In this document: positions 52,430-61,826 of the stretch, one piece after another
Position numbering within the stretch: position 1 is the stretch's first letter
Layout: each line of letters begins with the position of its first letter
Origin: Microbacterium sp.
GTDB taxonomy: Bacteria > Actinomycetota > Actinomycetes > Actinomycetales > Microbacteriaceae
Assembly: GCA_019510305.1 (NCBI GenBank)
Contig: JAEKKN010000021.1
Location: 1 to 64,000 of the forward strand
Length of the DNA: 64,000 nt
Reading direction: 5' to 3'
The notes under the pieces: generated by a model
Told to the model about the DNA's origin: nothing
The model's database searches: none
The model's input: only the letters and a program-made list of their open reading frames with translations
Translations under genes and position numbers: made by a program

Positions 52430-53467
52430 TCACTGGCACGTCTCCGCAGAGGTGACGCCGTGGATCGAGGCCCACTGCGTCTGCAGTTCGTCGCCGAATT
52501 GGGACGCGGGGCCGGAGAGCTGTGGTTCGCATCCCGAGGTGCTGAACCTTCCGAGCACCTGTCCGGGCCGAGCGGTGATGGTGACGGCGTAGACGTCTCC
52601 GCCAGGCTCAGCGGTCTCGAGCACAGTGCGGATCGCTGCCCACCCGGGGGCGTCGGCGAGAGGCAGATCCGAGGGGAGCGCGGGTGCGACCGCAGTCGGT
52701 ATCCTCAGCCAGAGCCGCGGCGGCCCGCCCGCGAACACGTCGATCCTGAATTCGAGCTCGTGATCAGGGTCGTTCTCAGTGAAACCGAGGTAGGCAGGGT
52801 CGAAGCCGCGGAGTATCGCGCCCAGCGAAGGGGGAACGGGCGACTCGATGGTGGATTCCGACCCGATTGCGAGGGTGAGGAGGTCGGTCCGCGTCTGCAT
52901 CGAGAACTCATCGAGGAGTGCGGCATGCTCTGCAGGGGAGAGTCCCTCTTCGGCCACTCGGATGGTGCGGCCGTCGCCGACAGAGGCCGAGATCGGCATC
53001 CCCTGCCCTGCACGACTCAGCCACTCCTGGACGAACGCGACTCCGGTGGGCGAAGAACCAGGTGCAACAGAGAACGAGGCATCCGTGACGGTCGCGAGGG
53101 TGAGGTGCAACGACGTCGCACGGGAGCCACTGACCCCGTACTCGTCGAAACCCCCGTCCTTCGACGACAGCCAGGTTGTGATGACCCGGTGAGCCTGCTC
53201 GGCCGTCACCTCGCGCTCCAGTTCGACGTTCGTCTCCCGCGAGATGCCGGCGTCGAATCCGCCGTCGTCGACGCCGCAGTCTGCCGAAGCGACGCCGGAA
53301 AGCGGTTCGAGGATCTCGCAGGTCGCGTCTGCCGCCTGCTCCGCCTCAGCGACGTCCAACGGAGAAGAGCACGCCCCGAGTGAGAGCGGCAGCGAGAGAA
53401 CGGCCAGAACCGCGAGCGCGCGGCTCTGGCGTCGATGAGCAGCGCGCACGATTCGTCGAGTCCTCAT
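52430..53467 (-). CDS. Putative lipoprotein of unknown function
   Basis: A 345-residue protein with a Sec signal sequence and the lipobox LSLGAC giving lipid-modified Cys33. No known domain is recognised; a region of Leu-rich helices (AEHAALLDEFSMQTRTDLL) and a beta-rich C-terminal third (GGDVYAVTITARPGQVL) follow. Its start overlaps the stop of the large TPR gene (ATGA), which suggests a shared job on the outer face of the membrane or a co-regulated pair. Function unknown. Confidence 0.78.
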   Translation of the reverse strand: MRTRRIVRAAHRRQSRALAVLAVLSLPLSLGACSSPLDVAEAEQAADATCEILEPLSGVASADCGVDDGGFDAGISRETNVELEREVTAEQAHRVITTWLSSKDGGFDEYGVSGSRATSLHLTLATVTDASFSVAPGSSPTGVAFVQEWLSRAGQGMPISASVGDGRTIRVAEEGLSPAEHAALLDEFSMQTRTDLLTLAIGSESTIESPVPPSLGAILRGFDPAYLGFTENDPDHELEFRIDVFAGGPPRLWLRIPTAVAPALPSDLPLADAPGWAAIRTVLETAEPGGDVYAVTITARPGQVLGRFSTSGCEPQLSGPASQFGDELQTQWASIHGVTSAETCQ

Positions 53468-56094
53468 CGTGATCTCCCCCGCTTCGCGCTCTTCTCACGT
53501 CGGGTGAGATCCCGACTCTCTGCCGGACTCAACGCCAACTGGGGCGTCGCACGAATCCACTCGTACGTGGCGGCTGCAGATGAATGCTCGCCGAGCGCGG
53601 AGAAGGCAGCGGCGAGCTCGAAGGCCGAATCCTTCACACGGGCGAGGAGCTCCGGCTCCAAGGCTCCCGCCGCGAGGTCGAGCACCCGGCGATGAGCCGC
53701 GGCCGCCTCCGCGGGGCGTCCGAGGCTCGTGAACAGCACAGCCTGGTTGCGAAGGGCCTTCGCGATACGCAGGCGTCCCGTCGGGGTGTCGACCGACTCG
53801 TTGTGGACGACGACCACATGATCGTAGGCGGCGATGGCCGCGTGGCTGTCACCGAGGTCGTCGATCGCCACGGCACGGTTGTATGCCGCCTGCTGCCGGG
53901 CGACCCGCACGTCGTGGTCGTGAGAACCAGATCCCAGGGCATCGAGAGCCTCGTATGCGGCGATGGCGCCTCCTGGGCTTCCCAGACGGGTGAGCGCGAC
54001 ACCGAGACGGAAGTACGCACGCGCCTGCACCCGTTCGGCCCGCGTGTCTGCCCCGGGATGCAGCACGGTCGCCTGACCGGACAGATCTGCGACCTGCTCC
54101 CAACGGCCGGCGTCCTGGGCGTGCCCCGCCCAGGCGTCGAGCGCGGCGAGCCGCAACATCGCCAGGTCCACGTCGTCCGACTGCGCTGTCGCGTCGATGA
54201 TCGACGCCCAGTGCGTCTCGGCCTCAGCCAACTGCCCTTTTCCCGCAAGGTCGTCTGCCGCGTAGAGGCGATTGTGCAGCAACCGGTACAGTGCGCTGCC
54301 TGGACTGCCTGTGGTCGTCGTGGTCGTCAGGATGCGGGTGTTCTCCCGCGCCAGCCGCACCGTGTCGGCGACGTCATCGTCATCGATCGCTCCGAAGCGC
54401 TCATCGATCTCACGGAAGAGGAGGATCGCATCCTCCGTCCTCCCGGCCTCGTGCGTGGCGATCGCGTCGCTGAGCCGCCTCGAGGCATCGAGCCGGCGGA
54501 TCGCCGGGTCAGGGTCCTCCCCGAACCACGTGGCGAACTCCTCTCTCAACTGCCGGGCGTCGGCAGCCTCGAAACGACCGGATCGCCATGCAGACCAGAG
54601 TCCGTTGGCCGCCCACAGACGTACTCGGCCGTCTGGGTCGCTGCCGAACTCCTGCAGACCAGCCCTGATCGCGTCTCGTCCCTTCTGGATCTGGCCTGCC
54701 TCCAGACGAAACCTCGCAGTCCAATAGGTCGCCTGCGCGCGCTCCTCCCTGGCCTCGTCGAAGCCTGAAGCTCGAACTCTCTCCGACAGCGCAGTCAGCG
54801 TGGACAGCGCCTCCTCCCGCCGTCCGAGATCGGACAGGCGCAAGGCCCGTTCCAAGAGCAGCGCAGCCATCGACGACACGGTGTCGCGGCGACCCCACAA
54901 GGCGCCGAATCGCTCTTCTGTCTCCACCGAGAAGCGCACCGCCTCGTTGGGGTCGCGCCGGGGTGACTCAGGCACTCGCGACTGCGGATCGTCCGGGTGC
55001 CCCAGGACCGCGGAAATCCGCGCGGCGACGGCGAAACGTGAGATCTCGCTGCGTGGGTCGAGATCCTGCCGATACAGCGAGTCAGCGTACGTGAGCACGG
55101 CGAGCATCTTTGCTGACATCTGCGGCGCACTGCCTGCAGCGTGCAGCAGATCCGACAATACGGTCAGCCGCGCGAGCGGATCCCGTGCCGTGGAGTACGC
55201 GTCAAGGAGCCGTCTCCATTCCTCCACCTCGGCGTCGACGCGCTGGGTATCTTCGAGCCGCGCGAGAATCCCCTCAAGATGCCGAACAGCCAAGCGGACG
55301 CGCCACGCGTCATGATCAGCGGCATCAGGGGCGGTCACCATCGAACGAGCGCGGGCCAGCGAATCTGAGGGATCCCGACGCTCCGCGAGATCAAGATCCA
55401 CCAGCAGGAGGGACGCGGCCAGCCCCAGGCCCGCCGCTCCACGAACGTGGTCCACGTCGTGCAGCACCCTCAGCAGGATCCCGCGGACGCCGTCGCGGTC
55501 GAGGCCATTCTCCACACGGAGTCGTGACGACCTCACCAAGGCGTCAAGACGGATAGCGCGGAGCCTGTCATCGCTCTCTCCATTGAGACGCAGCGCCAGG
55601 GACTCCAGCGCCACCGCGATGGACGCCTCGTCCTGACTCAACCAACGCCGAATCATCTGCGCAGTCAGAGCAGCCTCCGCCGCAGCTCTGCGGACTCCGG
55701 CCTGCGGTGCATCGCGCAACCGTTCGTCGAGAGCTGTCGCGCGCTGCAGGATCTCGACGTGAAGAACCGGGTCAAGGTCCTCGACGTCATGAATGAACTC
55801 GATCCGCTCAAGTTCGGCAAAGGCACGCGCCTCTGCGGAGCCCTCATCCTCGAAACCCCGTGTCAGAACAGACATCCGCTCGAGATGCTTGTCGACGACC
55901 GCCGACGGCTCCACGCCGACGTCGAGGCTCACCAGAATTCGGGTCGCCTCCGCGATCATCCGCGCTTCCTCCGCATTGTGCGCAGGGACGGCCTGAGACA
56001 ACCACGTAGCAAGCGCGAAGCGTGCAGCCCCCTGCTCGCCTTCCTCGACAAGACCTCGTGCTCGGAGAAGCAGCTCACCAATCGACGTGCCCAT
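53464..56094 (-). CDS. Large TPR-like repeat protein
   Basis: An 876-residue helical protein of no recognised family. Many helix pairs are spaced like tetratricopeptide repeats, clearest in the last third: AEAETHWASIIDATAQ, LTRLGSPGGAIAAYEALDALG, AIDDLGDSHAAIAAYDHVV, TSLGRPAEAAAAHRRVLDLA. The N-terminal half (residues 1-500) is mostly helical without repeats I can place. No signal peptide or membrane segment is seen. ATG 56094 is chosen; a longer reading from 56562 would run through a pseudogene and lacks an RBS. It is translationally coupled to the lipoprotein gene. Its content of repeats suggests scaffolding or regulation. Confidence 0.75.
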   Translation of the reverse strand: MGTSIGELLLRARGLVEEGEQGAARFALATWLSQAVPAHNAEEARMIAEATRILVSLDVGVEPSAVVDKHLERMSVLTRGFEDEGSAEARAFAELERIEFIHDVEDLDPVLHVEILQRATALDERLRDAPQAGVRRAAAEAALTAQMIRRWLSQDEASIAVALESLALRLNGESDDRLRAIRLDALVRSSRLRVENGLDRDGVRGILLRVLHDVDHVRGAAGLGLAASLLLVDLDLAERRDPSDSLARARSMVTAPDAADHDAWRVRLAVRHLEGILARLEDTQRVDAEVEEWRRLLDAYSTARDPLARLTVLSDLLHAAGSAPQMSAKMLAVLTYADSLYRQDLDPRSEISRFAVAARISAVLGHPDDPQSRVPESPRRDPNEAVRFSVETEERFGALWGRRDTVSSMAALLLERALRLSDLGRREEALSTLTALSERVRASGFDEAREERAQATYWTARFRLEAGQIQKGRDAIRAGLQEFGSDPDGRVRLWAANGLWSAWRSGRFEAADARQLREEFATWFGEDPDPAIRRLDASRRLSDAIATHEAGRTEDAILLFREIDERFGAIDDDDVADTVRLARENTRILTTTTTTGSPGSALYRLLHNRLYAADDLAGKGQLAEAETHWASIIDATAQSDDVDLAMLRLAALDAWAGHAQDAGRWEQVADLSGQATVLHPGADTRAERVQARAYFRLGVALTRLGSPGGAIAAYEALDALGSGSHDHDVRVARQQAAYNRAVAIDDLGDSHAAIAAYDHVVVVHNESVDTPTGRLRIAKALRNQAVLFTSLGRPAEAAAAHRRVLDLAAGALEPELLARVKDSAFELAAAFSALGEHSSAAATYEWIRATPQLALSPAESRDLTRREKSAKRGRSR

Positions 56095-56149
56095 GTTCCC
56101 CCTGCCGTGCGCCTTCCCGATCACGCAACCACGGTCGTGAAGACCAGCC

Positions 56150-56178
56150 ATGATCGAATTCAAAGTACTAGACGTCAA
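56150..56178 (-). promoter_or_regulatory. Possible promoter for the TPR/lipoprotein operon
   Basis: On the minus strand TTGACG (56178-56173) and GATCAT (56155-56150) are separated by 17 bases, in an AT-richer patch about 60 bases upstream of the TPR gene. The -10 match is weak (4 of 6). Confidence 0.35.
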
Positions 56179-56297
56179 AGGCCGACGATGCTGTCGAAGC
56201 CGCGAAGAACCGTGGAGCGTCGACGAGTCAGCGCGCCACCACGGCATCGATCCGGATGCGGCGACCTGGGAGCAGTCGTCCTCGGCACCGGCGGACG

Positions 56298-56489
56298 TCA
56301 CCGGCTGATGACCTTGGGTGCGGCGACTGCCTTCACACCGGCGACGCGGAACTCCTGTCCATAGCCCGAGGCCTTGGTTCCTCCGAACGGAACCTGAGGG
56401 TTGAGAGCGCCGTGCTGGTTGATCCGCACCGTTCCGGCGTCGAGAGGGTGGGCCACTGCGAGGGCCGCCTCGCCTGACGAAACGACAGC
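56298..56489 (-). pseudogene. C-terminal remnant of an aldehyde dehydrogenase
   Basis: Reading leftward, about 63 codons match the end of an NAD(P)-dependent aldehyde dehydrogenase: SSGEAALAVAHPLDAGTV, then RINQHGALNPQVPFGGTKAS, GYGQEFRVAGVKAV, and a stop at 56298-56300 after ISR. The catalytic Cys and Glu and the whole N-terminal part are missing, and no start or RBS precedes it. The upstream sequence is not aldehyde dehydrogenase in any frame. This is a decayed gene fragment next to the Lrp regulator gene. Confidence 0.85.
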
Positions 56490-56558
56490 GGCCCGAGTGC
56501 GCCCGATGGCAACGAATGTTCTCCGAGCATCGCGTGCGCTGCACGACTGTCCGCGTTC

Positions 56559-57608
56559 TCAACGCTCCCGTCGTTGTGCTCCGATCGGCGCCAGCGCGTG
56601 AGATGTCGAGATCTGGTGGGAGAACCTGCCGTCATCGGTGAGCACCGCCCCCGAACGCTTCGCAACGGACGGGATGAGCCAGGTCTCGCAGAGCTCGATC
56701 CTCGGATGGGCGTGTTCGATCCGGGTCAGCAGAGACTCGAGATCGTGCGTATGGCGGAGCCACACGGTGATGGCGAGGTTCATCCTGTCGAGGATGGCAG
56801 CGGACATGCGCACTCCAGGGACCCCCGCGACGTCGATGCCGACGGCGGCCAGTTCGGGTGTGGGGACGCGATACCAAAGGGATGCGGCGGTCGTGTATCC
56901 GAGCGCGTGATGGGCGAAGTCCGTCTTCGCCGTGAACCACGGTGAACCGAACAGGCGATGGATCGCCCTGGTCACGCTGGTTGTCGAGATCCCGAGCTCA
57001 GCGGCGATCTCGGGCGCGGGACGGCGTGCGTCTGGGAGCATGTTCCGCATCACGTCGACGAGCAGCGGCGTGGGGACGGACGGTTCACCGGCGAAGCCTT
57101 CTGCGGCGCGCCTCAGCGCCAGCAGGACATCGGCAGAGAGAGCGTCCAGATGCGATCGCGCCCCATCCTTGTAGAGGGTGTGTGCGAACCGGGTCCGCGT
57201 CGCACGGATGCCGGGAATGCTCGCGATGCTGCGCGCCACGAACGCGTCGGCGGTCGCGATGCTCGAGTGCACCACGGTGAGCAGCAGATCGCGTGAGCCC
57301 GATGTGCGATCGATCTCGATGACCTCGTCGAGCGGTGCGAGCGCGGCGACGACCTGTTCGCGTTGACCGGCTCGAACATCGACCTCGATGAGAGCCATTG
57401 CGGGAAGCTCCACCTCGAGATGCTCCGGCTGCTGGTAGCACACTGTCCACACCAGACCCTCGTTGCGCAGACGTGCCCAGCGGCGGGCCAGCGTCGTGGC
57501 GTCGTATCCGAGGATCTTGCCCAGTTGCATCCAACTGATCCGGGGAAAGATCTGCAGAGCGTTCACCAGCTGCCTGTCGACGAGATCGATGGCTGTTTCC
57601 TGCAGCAT
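56559..57608 (-). CDS. Double-domain Lrp/AsnC family regulator
   Basis: A 349-residue protein with two tandem Lrp/AsnC units instead of one. Unit one: helix-turn-helix (residues about 8-60; DRQLVNALQIFPRISWMQLGKIL) and ligand domain (about 70-145). Unit two: a second HTH near residues 195-215 (EIAAELGISTTSVTRAIHRL) and a second ligand domain (about 225-310). Such double Lrp proteins are known in actinobacteria. It is divergent from the MFS transporter gene (149 bases), so it probably controls the catabolic cluster, with its substrate or product as ligand. A GATCT-N8-AGATC dyad lies between them (57644-57661). Confidence 0.88.
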   Translation of the reverse strand: MLQETAIDLVDRQLVNALQIFPRISWMQLGKILGYDATTLARRWARLRNEGLVWTVCYQQPEHLEVELPAMALIEVDVRAGQREQVVAALAPLDEVIEIDRTSGSRDLLLTVVHSSIATADAFVARSIASIPGIRATRTRFAHTLYKDGARSHLDALSADVLLALRRAAEGFAGEPSVPTPLLVDVMRNMLPDARRPAPEIAAELGISTTSVTRAIHRLFGSPWFTAKTDFAHHALGYTTAASLWYRVPTPELAAVGIDVAGVPGVRMSAAILDRMNLAITVWLRHTHDLESLLTRIEHAHPRIELCETWLIPSVAKRSGAVLTDDGRFSHQISTSHALAPIGAQRRER

Positions 57609-57757
57609 GAGTCTGAATTTAGCCCATATCCGGATCGATAGCCGATCTCAGCGAACAGATCATCGGGGTCCTGCATACGATTCGGGGAATCTTCGGACTT
57701 CGAGACAGACCTCACGCGGTGCAACACGCGCCGCGTCCATCGTCACCAGGGAGCATC

Positions 57758-59053
57758 GTGAGCAACACCTCGTCACAGCCCGCGCTCAACCAGGTTCAGA
57801 AGACGCCACGAGTGCGGCTGAGCCGTGACGCGAGACTCGCCGTCTTCCTCTTCTTCCTCGGGTGGGTGATGAGCTACGCCGACCGGCAGCTCATCACCCT
57901 CGCCCTGCCCTATATCGGCAAGGATCTCTCGCTCAGCCCCACGCAGCAGGGCATGCTCATCTCGGCCTTCTTCGTCACCTATGCGATCGTGCAGATCCCC
58001 GGCGGCATGCTCGTCGACAAGCTGGGCGCCAAACGCACGGCTGTGGCCGGAGTGCTCGCCTGGTCGGTGTTCACCGTGGCGACGGGAACCGCGGGTTCCT
58101 TCGCCGTGATGCTCGCCATCCGTGCGCTGTTCGGCATCGGTGAAGGGGTGTATCCGGCCGCCTCGGTGAAAGCGGTCGCCGAGCGGACCAGCGCCGCGCA
58201 GCGTATGACGGCGACGGGGTGGATGTACAGCTCGAACGCGGTCGGCACCATCGTCGCCGCTCTTGCGGGAGCGGCGCTCATCGCCACCATCGGCTGGCAG
58301 GGAGCCTTCTTCATCCTCGGAGCCGTCGGTCTGCTCGTGGCTCTGGCGATCGGGATCTTCCTCCCGAAGGCGGACGCCTCAGCGGCTCAGACCCTCGAGG
58401 TGCAAGAGTCGCCGACATCGACGATCACCGCGAAGGATCTGTTCCGATCCGCAGCGCTGTGGGGGCACGTCGCGATGTTCTTCGGCTACGGCGTCGTCGC
58501 GTGGGGCATGAGCGCCTGGGTGCCGAGCTATCTCGTGGACGCACGCGGCATCCCCATCGGCGTGGTCGCAGCTGCCGCAGTCATTCCGGTGGCCGTCGGC
58601 GGTGTGGCTTCCGTGCTGGGCGGCCGGCTCGTCGACCGCCTCGGCGGTCGGCACCGGCTCATCGTCATCCCGGGAATGCTCGCCTGCATACTCACCCTTG
58701 CGATGATGACTCAGGAACTCCCCGTGCCGCTGTTCATCACACTGATCGGGCTGCTCTCGTTCTTCAGCGGGATGTGCTACATGCCCGTGTTCGCAGGTCC
58801 CGTCCGCGGCCTGCCCACAGCCGTCGTCGGAACCGCCTACGCCACGATCAGCACCGGCAGTCAGGTCGCCGGCATCCTCACCCCGACCCTCATGGGCGTC
58901 GTGGTCGAGAACGTCAGCTGGGAGGCCGCTTTCGGCGTCCTCATCGCCGGCTGCGTCATCTGCATCATCGCAGCGGCGCTCGTGCCTCGGGGGCCGGACG
59001 AGTTCTTCGCCAGCTTCGCTCGTCGCCAGACGGTGGCCGTCCATGGCGCCTGA
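57758..59053 (+). CDS. MFS transporter (ACS-like anion:cation symporter)
   Basis: A 431-residue transporter with about 12 helices. The motif after helix 2 is GGMLVDKLGAKRT (GxxxDxxGxR type), the helix-1 region has GWVMSYADRQLITLALP, an ACS-family hallmark, and helix 4 contains RALFGIGEGVYPAASVK. Likely imports the compound hydrolysed by the following genes. GTG at 57758 follows CAGGGAGC. Its end overlaps the start of the M20 gene by 11 bases. Confidence 0.92.
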   Translation: MSNTSSQPALNQVQKTPRVRLSRDARLAVFLFFLGWVMSYADRQLITLALPYIGKDLSLSPTQQGMLISAFFVTYAIVQIPGGMLVDKLGAKRTAVAGVLAWSVFTVATGTAGSFAVMLAIRALFGIGEGVYPAASVKAVAERTSAAQRMTATGWMYSSNAVGTIVAALAGAALIATIGWQGAFFILGAVGLLVALAIGIFLPKADASAAQTLEVQESPTSTITAKDLFRSAALWGHVAMFFGYGVVAWGMSAWVPSYLVDARGIPIGVVAAAAVIPVAVGGVASVLGGRLVDRLGGRHRLIVIPGMLACILTLAMMTQELPVPLFITLIGLLSFFSGMCYMPVFAGPVRGLPTAVVGTAYATISTGSQVAGILTPTLMGVVVENVSWEAAFGVLIAGCVICIIAAALVPRGPDEFFASFARRQTVAVHGA

Positions 59054-60305
59054 CATGAAGCGGTGGTCCTCGCCGTCCCCTTCCGTGACGGACCTCTATC
59101 GCGACCTGCACCGTCATCCCGAACTCAGCGGTCGAGAGGCGCGCACGGCGGCACGCTTGGCGAGCGAGCTCTCTCGCCGGCAGTTCGACGTCACGCAGGG
59201 CGTCGGCGGAACCGGTGTCGTGGGGATGCTGAGGAACGGAGATGGTCCCACGGTGCTGCTTCGGGCAGACATCGACGGTCTTCCGATCCGCGAAGCAACG
59301 GGGGCGCCATACGCCTCAGCCGCCACCGGCGTGGACAGGGACGGCACCACCGTCCCCGTCATGCACGCCTGTGGCCACGACCTGCACGCCGCAGCGCTCA
59401 TCGGCGCGATCGATGTACTGCAGGCGTGTGGCGACCAGTGGGCAGGAACCGTGGCTGTCGTGTTCCAACCAGCGGAGGAGACCGGCGAGGGCGCTCTCGC
59501 CATGGTCGCGGACGGACTCGCCGGCATCGTGGGCACACCGACCGTCGCGCTGGGTCAACACGTGTCGCCAGTGCCGGCGGGTGCGGTCGTGACCGCAGAA
59601 GGCGTGTATGGCGCCGCCTCGGACAACTTCCGCATCCGCATCCACGGAGTCGGCGGCCATGCCTCGAGCCCGGAAGCCGCGGTCGATCCCATCATCGTGG
59701 CCGCTGCGATCGTCATGCGGCTCCAAACCGTGATCTCACGCGAGACCGCAGCCCATGAACCTGCAGTGCTCACCGTCTCCTCGATACACGCCGGTCACGC
59801 CGAGAACGCCATCCCCGACGAGGCAGAGCTCACCGTGAACCTGAGGAGCTTCAACGCCTCGACCCGGCACCGCCTCATCAACGCCGTGCGTCGCGTAGTC
59901 GACGCCGAGGCCGCGGCAGCGGGAATGGAACAAAGCCCGAGCGTCGAGCGCATCAGTGGAGCTCCGCTGCTCCTGAACGATCCGCACGCCACACACCGCA
60001 CCTTCGGCGCGATCGGCGAATCCGGACTGGACGCCCACATCGTCACCCAGCCGATGACCGGCAGCGAGGACTTCGGGGTCATCGGCGACGCCCTCGGCTG
60101 TCCGAGCGTCTTCTGGCACTGGGGTGGGACGGCACCCGACAGATACAGTCCGCAGGAACTCTCGTCGCTTCTGACCGAGGGACGTCTTCCCGCGCACATT
60201 CCCATGAACCACTCGCCCGAGTACCTCCCGGACCTGGATTGGGCCCTCCCCGCAGGCATCCACGCCATGAGCGCTGCAGCACTGCACTGGCTTCAGGCTT
60301 CGTGA
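59043..60305 (+). CDS. M20 family amidohydrolase
   Basis: A 420-residue metallohydrolase of the M20D (hippurate hydrolase/IAA-amino-acid hydrolase/N-acyl amino acid amidohydrolase) group. Metal ligands Cys and His are in VMHACGHDLHAAA, the Glu pair in QPAEETGEG, a His in ALGQHVSPVPAG and the final His in NHSPEYLPD. The central lid domain (about residues 190-310, RIHGVGGHASSPEAAVDP) is complete. Two starts are possible, 59043 and 59055. It overlaps the transporter gene; the substrate is probably an N-acyl or carbamoyl amino acid or related amide. Confidence 0.92.
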   Translation: MAPDMKRWSSPSPSVTDLYRDLHRHPELSGREARTAARLASELSRRQFDVTQGVGGTGVVGMLRNGDGPTVLLRADIDGLPIREATGAPYASAATGVDRDGTTVPVMHACGHDLHAAALIGAIDVLQACGDQWAGTVAVVFQPAEETGEGALAMVADGLAGIVGTPTVALGQHVSPVPAGAVVTAEGVYGAASDNFRIRIHGVGGHASSPEAAVDPIIVAAAIVMRLQTVISRETAAHEPAVLTVSSIHAGHAENAIPDEAELTVNLRSFNASTRHRLINAVRRVVDAEAAAAGMEQSPSVERISGAPLLLNDPHATHRTFGAIGESGLDAHIVTQPMTGSEDFGVIGDALGCPSVFWHWGGTAPDRYSPQELSSLLTEGRLPAHIPMNHSPEYLPDLDWALPAGIHAMSAAALHWLQAS

Positions 60306-60370
60306 GACGCCATCGAGCTCCCGGCAACTGATGCGCGGCACAACCTGACTTCTCACGTAAGGACACACCG

Positions 60371-61786
60371 ATGAACGACCTCATCTACCTTTCCGCCACT
60401 GAATGCATCGAGCGGTATCGCACCGGCTCACTTTCACCTGTAGACGTCCTCGACGCCCAGCTCGCCCGAGCGGCACTCGTCGACGACTCGTTGAACGCCT
60501 TCACCGAGACGATGGTCGATGCGGCCCGAGAACGCGCGCAGGAATCGGAGCGCCGCTACCGCGACGGTACGGCGCGACCGCTCGAGGGTGTCACCGTCGC
60601 CGCGAAGGAGAAGCACCAGATCGCGGGTATGGACGTGGTCGAGGCTTCGAATGCCTGGGACGGATACACCGCACTCGAGAACGCGCCCATCATCGACAGG
60701 CTTCTGGATGCGGGCGCCATCATCCATGCGCGAACCGCGACCCCCGAGTTCTCCATCGCCGCCTTCACCCATTCCGATCGCTGGGGAGTCACACGCAATC
60801 CGTGGAACACCGCATTCTCGCCGGGCGGGTCCTCCGGAGGGTCCGCGGCGGCCCTCGCGGCCGGAATGACGACTCTCGCCACGGCATCCGACATCGGCGG
60901 GTCCACTCGCGGGCCGGCGGCATTCACCGGCACGGTCGGTTACAAGGCGCCGTATGGACGGATTCCGGGAGTCGGCCCCATGAGTGTGGACTACTACCGC
61001 GGTGACGGACCGATGGGACGCACCGTCGACGACGTCCTGCTCTTCACGAACACGATCAGCGGGCCAGACCCGCGTGACCACGTCGCACTGCGACCGAAAG
61101 TCGTCATCCCATCTGATCTCGCAGGGGTAGAGGGCCTTCGGGTCGCTCTCAGTCTCGATCTCGGCGGCTTCCACGTCGCGGAGGAGATCAGAGAGAACAC
61201 CCGCCGAGTCGCGGAGGAACTGGCCAAGGCCGGGGCGGAGGTCGTGGAAGTCGATTTCGCCTGGACGCGTGAACTGATCGTCGCCGCGGCGATGCCGCAT
61301 TTCGGTCACATGATGGGTTCGATGGTGAACGACGCGATCGGTGGGAAGACAGCGGAACTCAGCGACTACGCGCGCGATTTCGTCGAGCAGACCCGCGTCG
61401 TCCGTGCGGGGGCGTCGATGTTCGATGCGGCGAAAGCCGAGTACGCGGTCCAGCGTGAGCTCGCGCGCGTGATGTCGGGATACGACGCCCTGCTCTGCCC
61501 GACCACGGCGGCCATCGGGCTCCCCGCGGCCGACACGCTGATCGGCGGGATCGACATCGACGGCCGCACCGTTTCGGGACTCGAAGGCACCCTCACCCTC
61601 CCGTTCAACATCAGCAATCGCTGCCCCGTCCTCGCCGTGCCCAGCGGCCACGCGGGGAACGGGATGCCCACTGGCGTGCAGATCGTCGGCCACACCTATG
61701 ACGACGCCATGGTGTTCCGTCTCGGAAGGGCCATCGAGACCCTGCGCCCCTGGGCGTACACCGCCGAACACCGTCCGCAGCTGTAA
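60371..61786 (+). CDS. Amidase signature family enzyme
   Basis: A 471-residue amidase (AS family, Ser-cisSer-Lys triad). Lys in VTVAAKEKHQIAG (about residue 79), the cis-Ser in SPGGSSGGSAAALAAG (about residue 155) and the nucleophile Ser in ASDIGGSTRGPAAF (about residue 178). The start at 60371 follows TAAGGACAC, 65 bases after the M20 gene. It hydrolyses an amide or carbamate, releasing ammonia or an amine. It probably works on the same compound class as its M20 neighbour. Confidence 0.94.
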   Translation: MNDLIYLSATECIERYRTGSLSPVDVLDAQLARAALVDDSLNAFTETMVDAARERAQESERRYRDGTARPLEGVTVAAKEKHQIAGMDVVEASNAWDGYTALENAPIIDRLLDAGAIIHARTATPEFSIAAFTHSDRWGVTRNPWNTAFSPGGSSGGSAAALAAGMTTLATASDIGGSTRGPAAFTGTVGYKAPYGRIPGVGPMSVDYYRGDGPMGRTVDDVLLFTNTISGPDPRDHVALRPKVVIPSDLAGVEGLRVALSLDLGGFHVAEEIRENTRRVAEELAKAGAEVVEVDFAWTRELIVAAAMPHFGHMMGSMVNDAIGGKTAELSDYARDFVEQTRVVRAGASMFDAAKAEYAVQRELARVMSGYDALLCPTTAAIGLPAADTLIGGIDIDGRTVSGLEGTLTLPFNISNRCPVLAVPSGHAGNGMPTGVQIVGHTYDDAMVFRLGRAIETLRPWAYTAEHRPQL

Positions 61787-61826
61787 CCATCGCGGAGGTT
61801 CGCCAGATGATTTCGCGGGGGTGCTC

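Noticed and set aside
53464..56562. TPR gene starting at 56562 (1032 codons)
   Set aside because: The extra 156 codons cross the aldehyde dehydrogenase remnant and lack both a ribosome site and sensible protein sequence; ATG 56094 is preferred.
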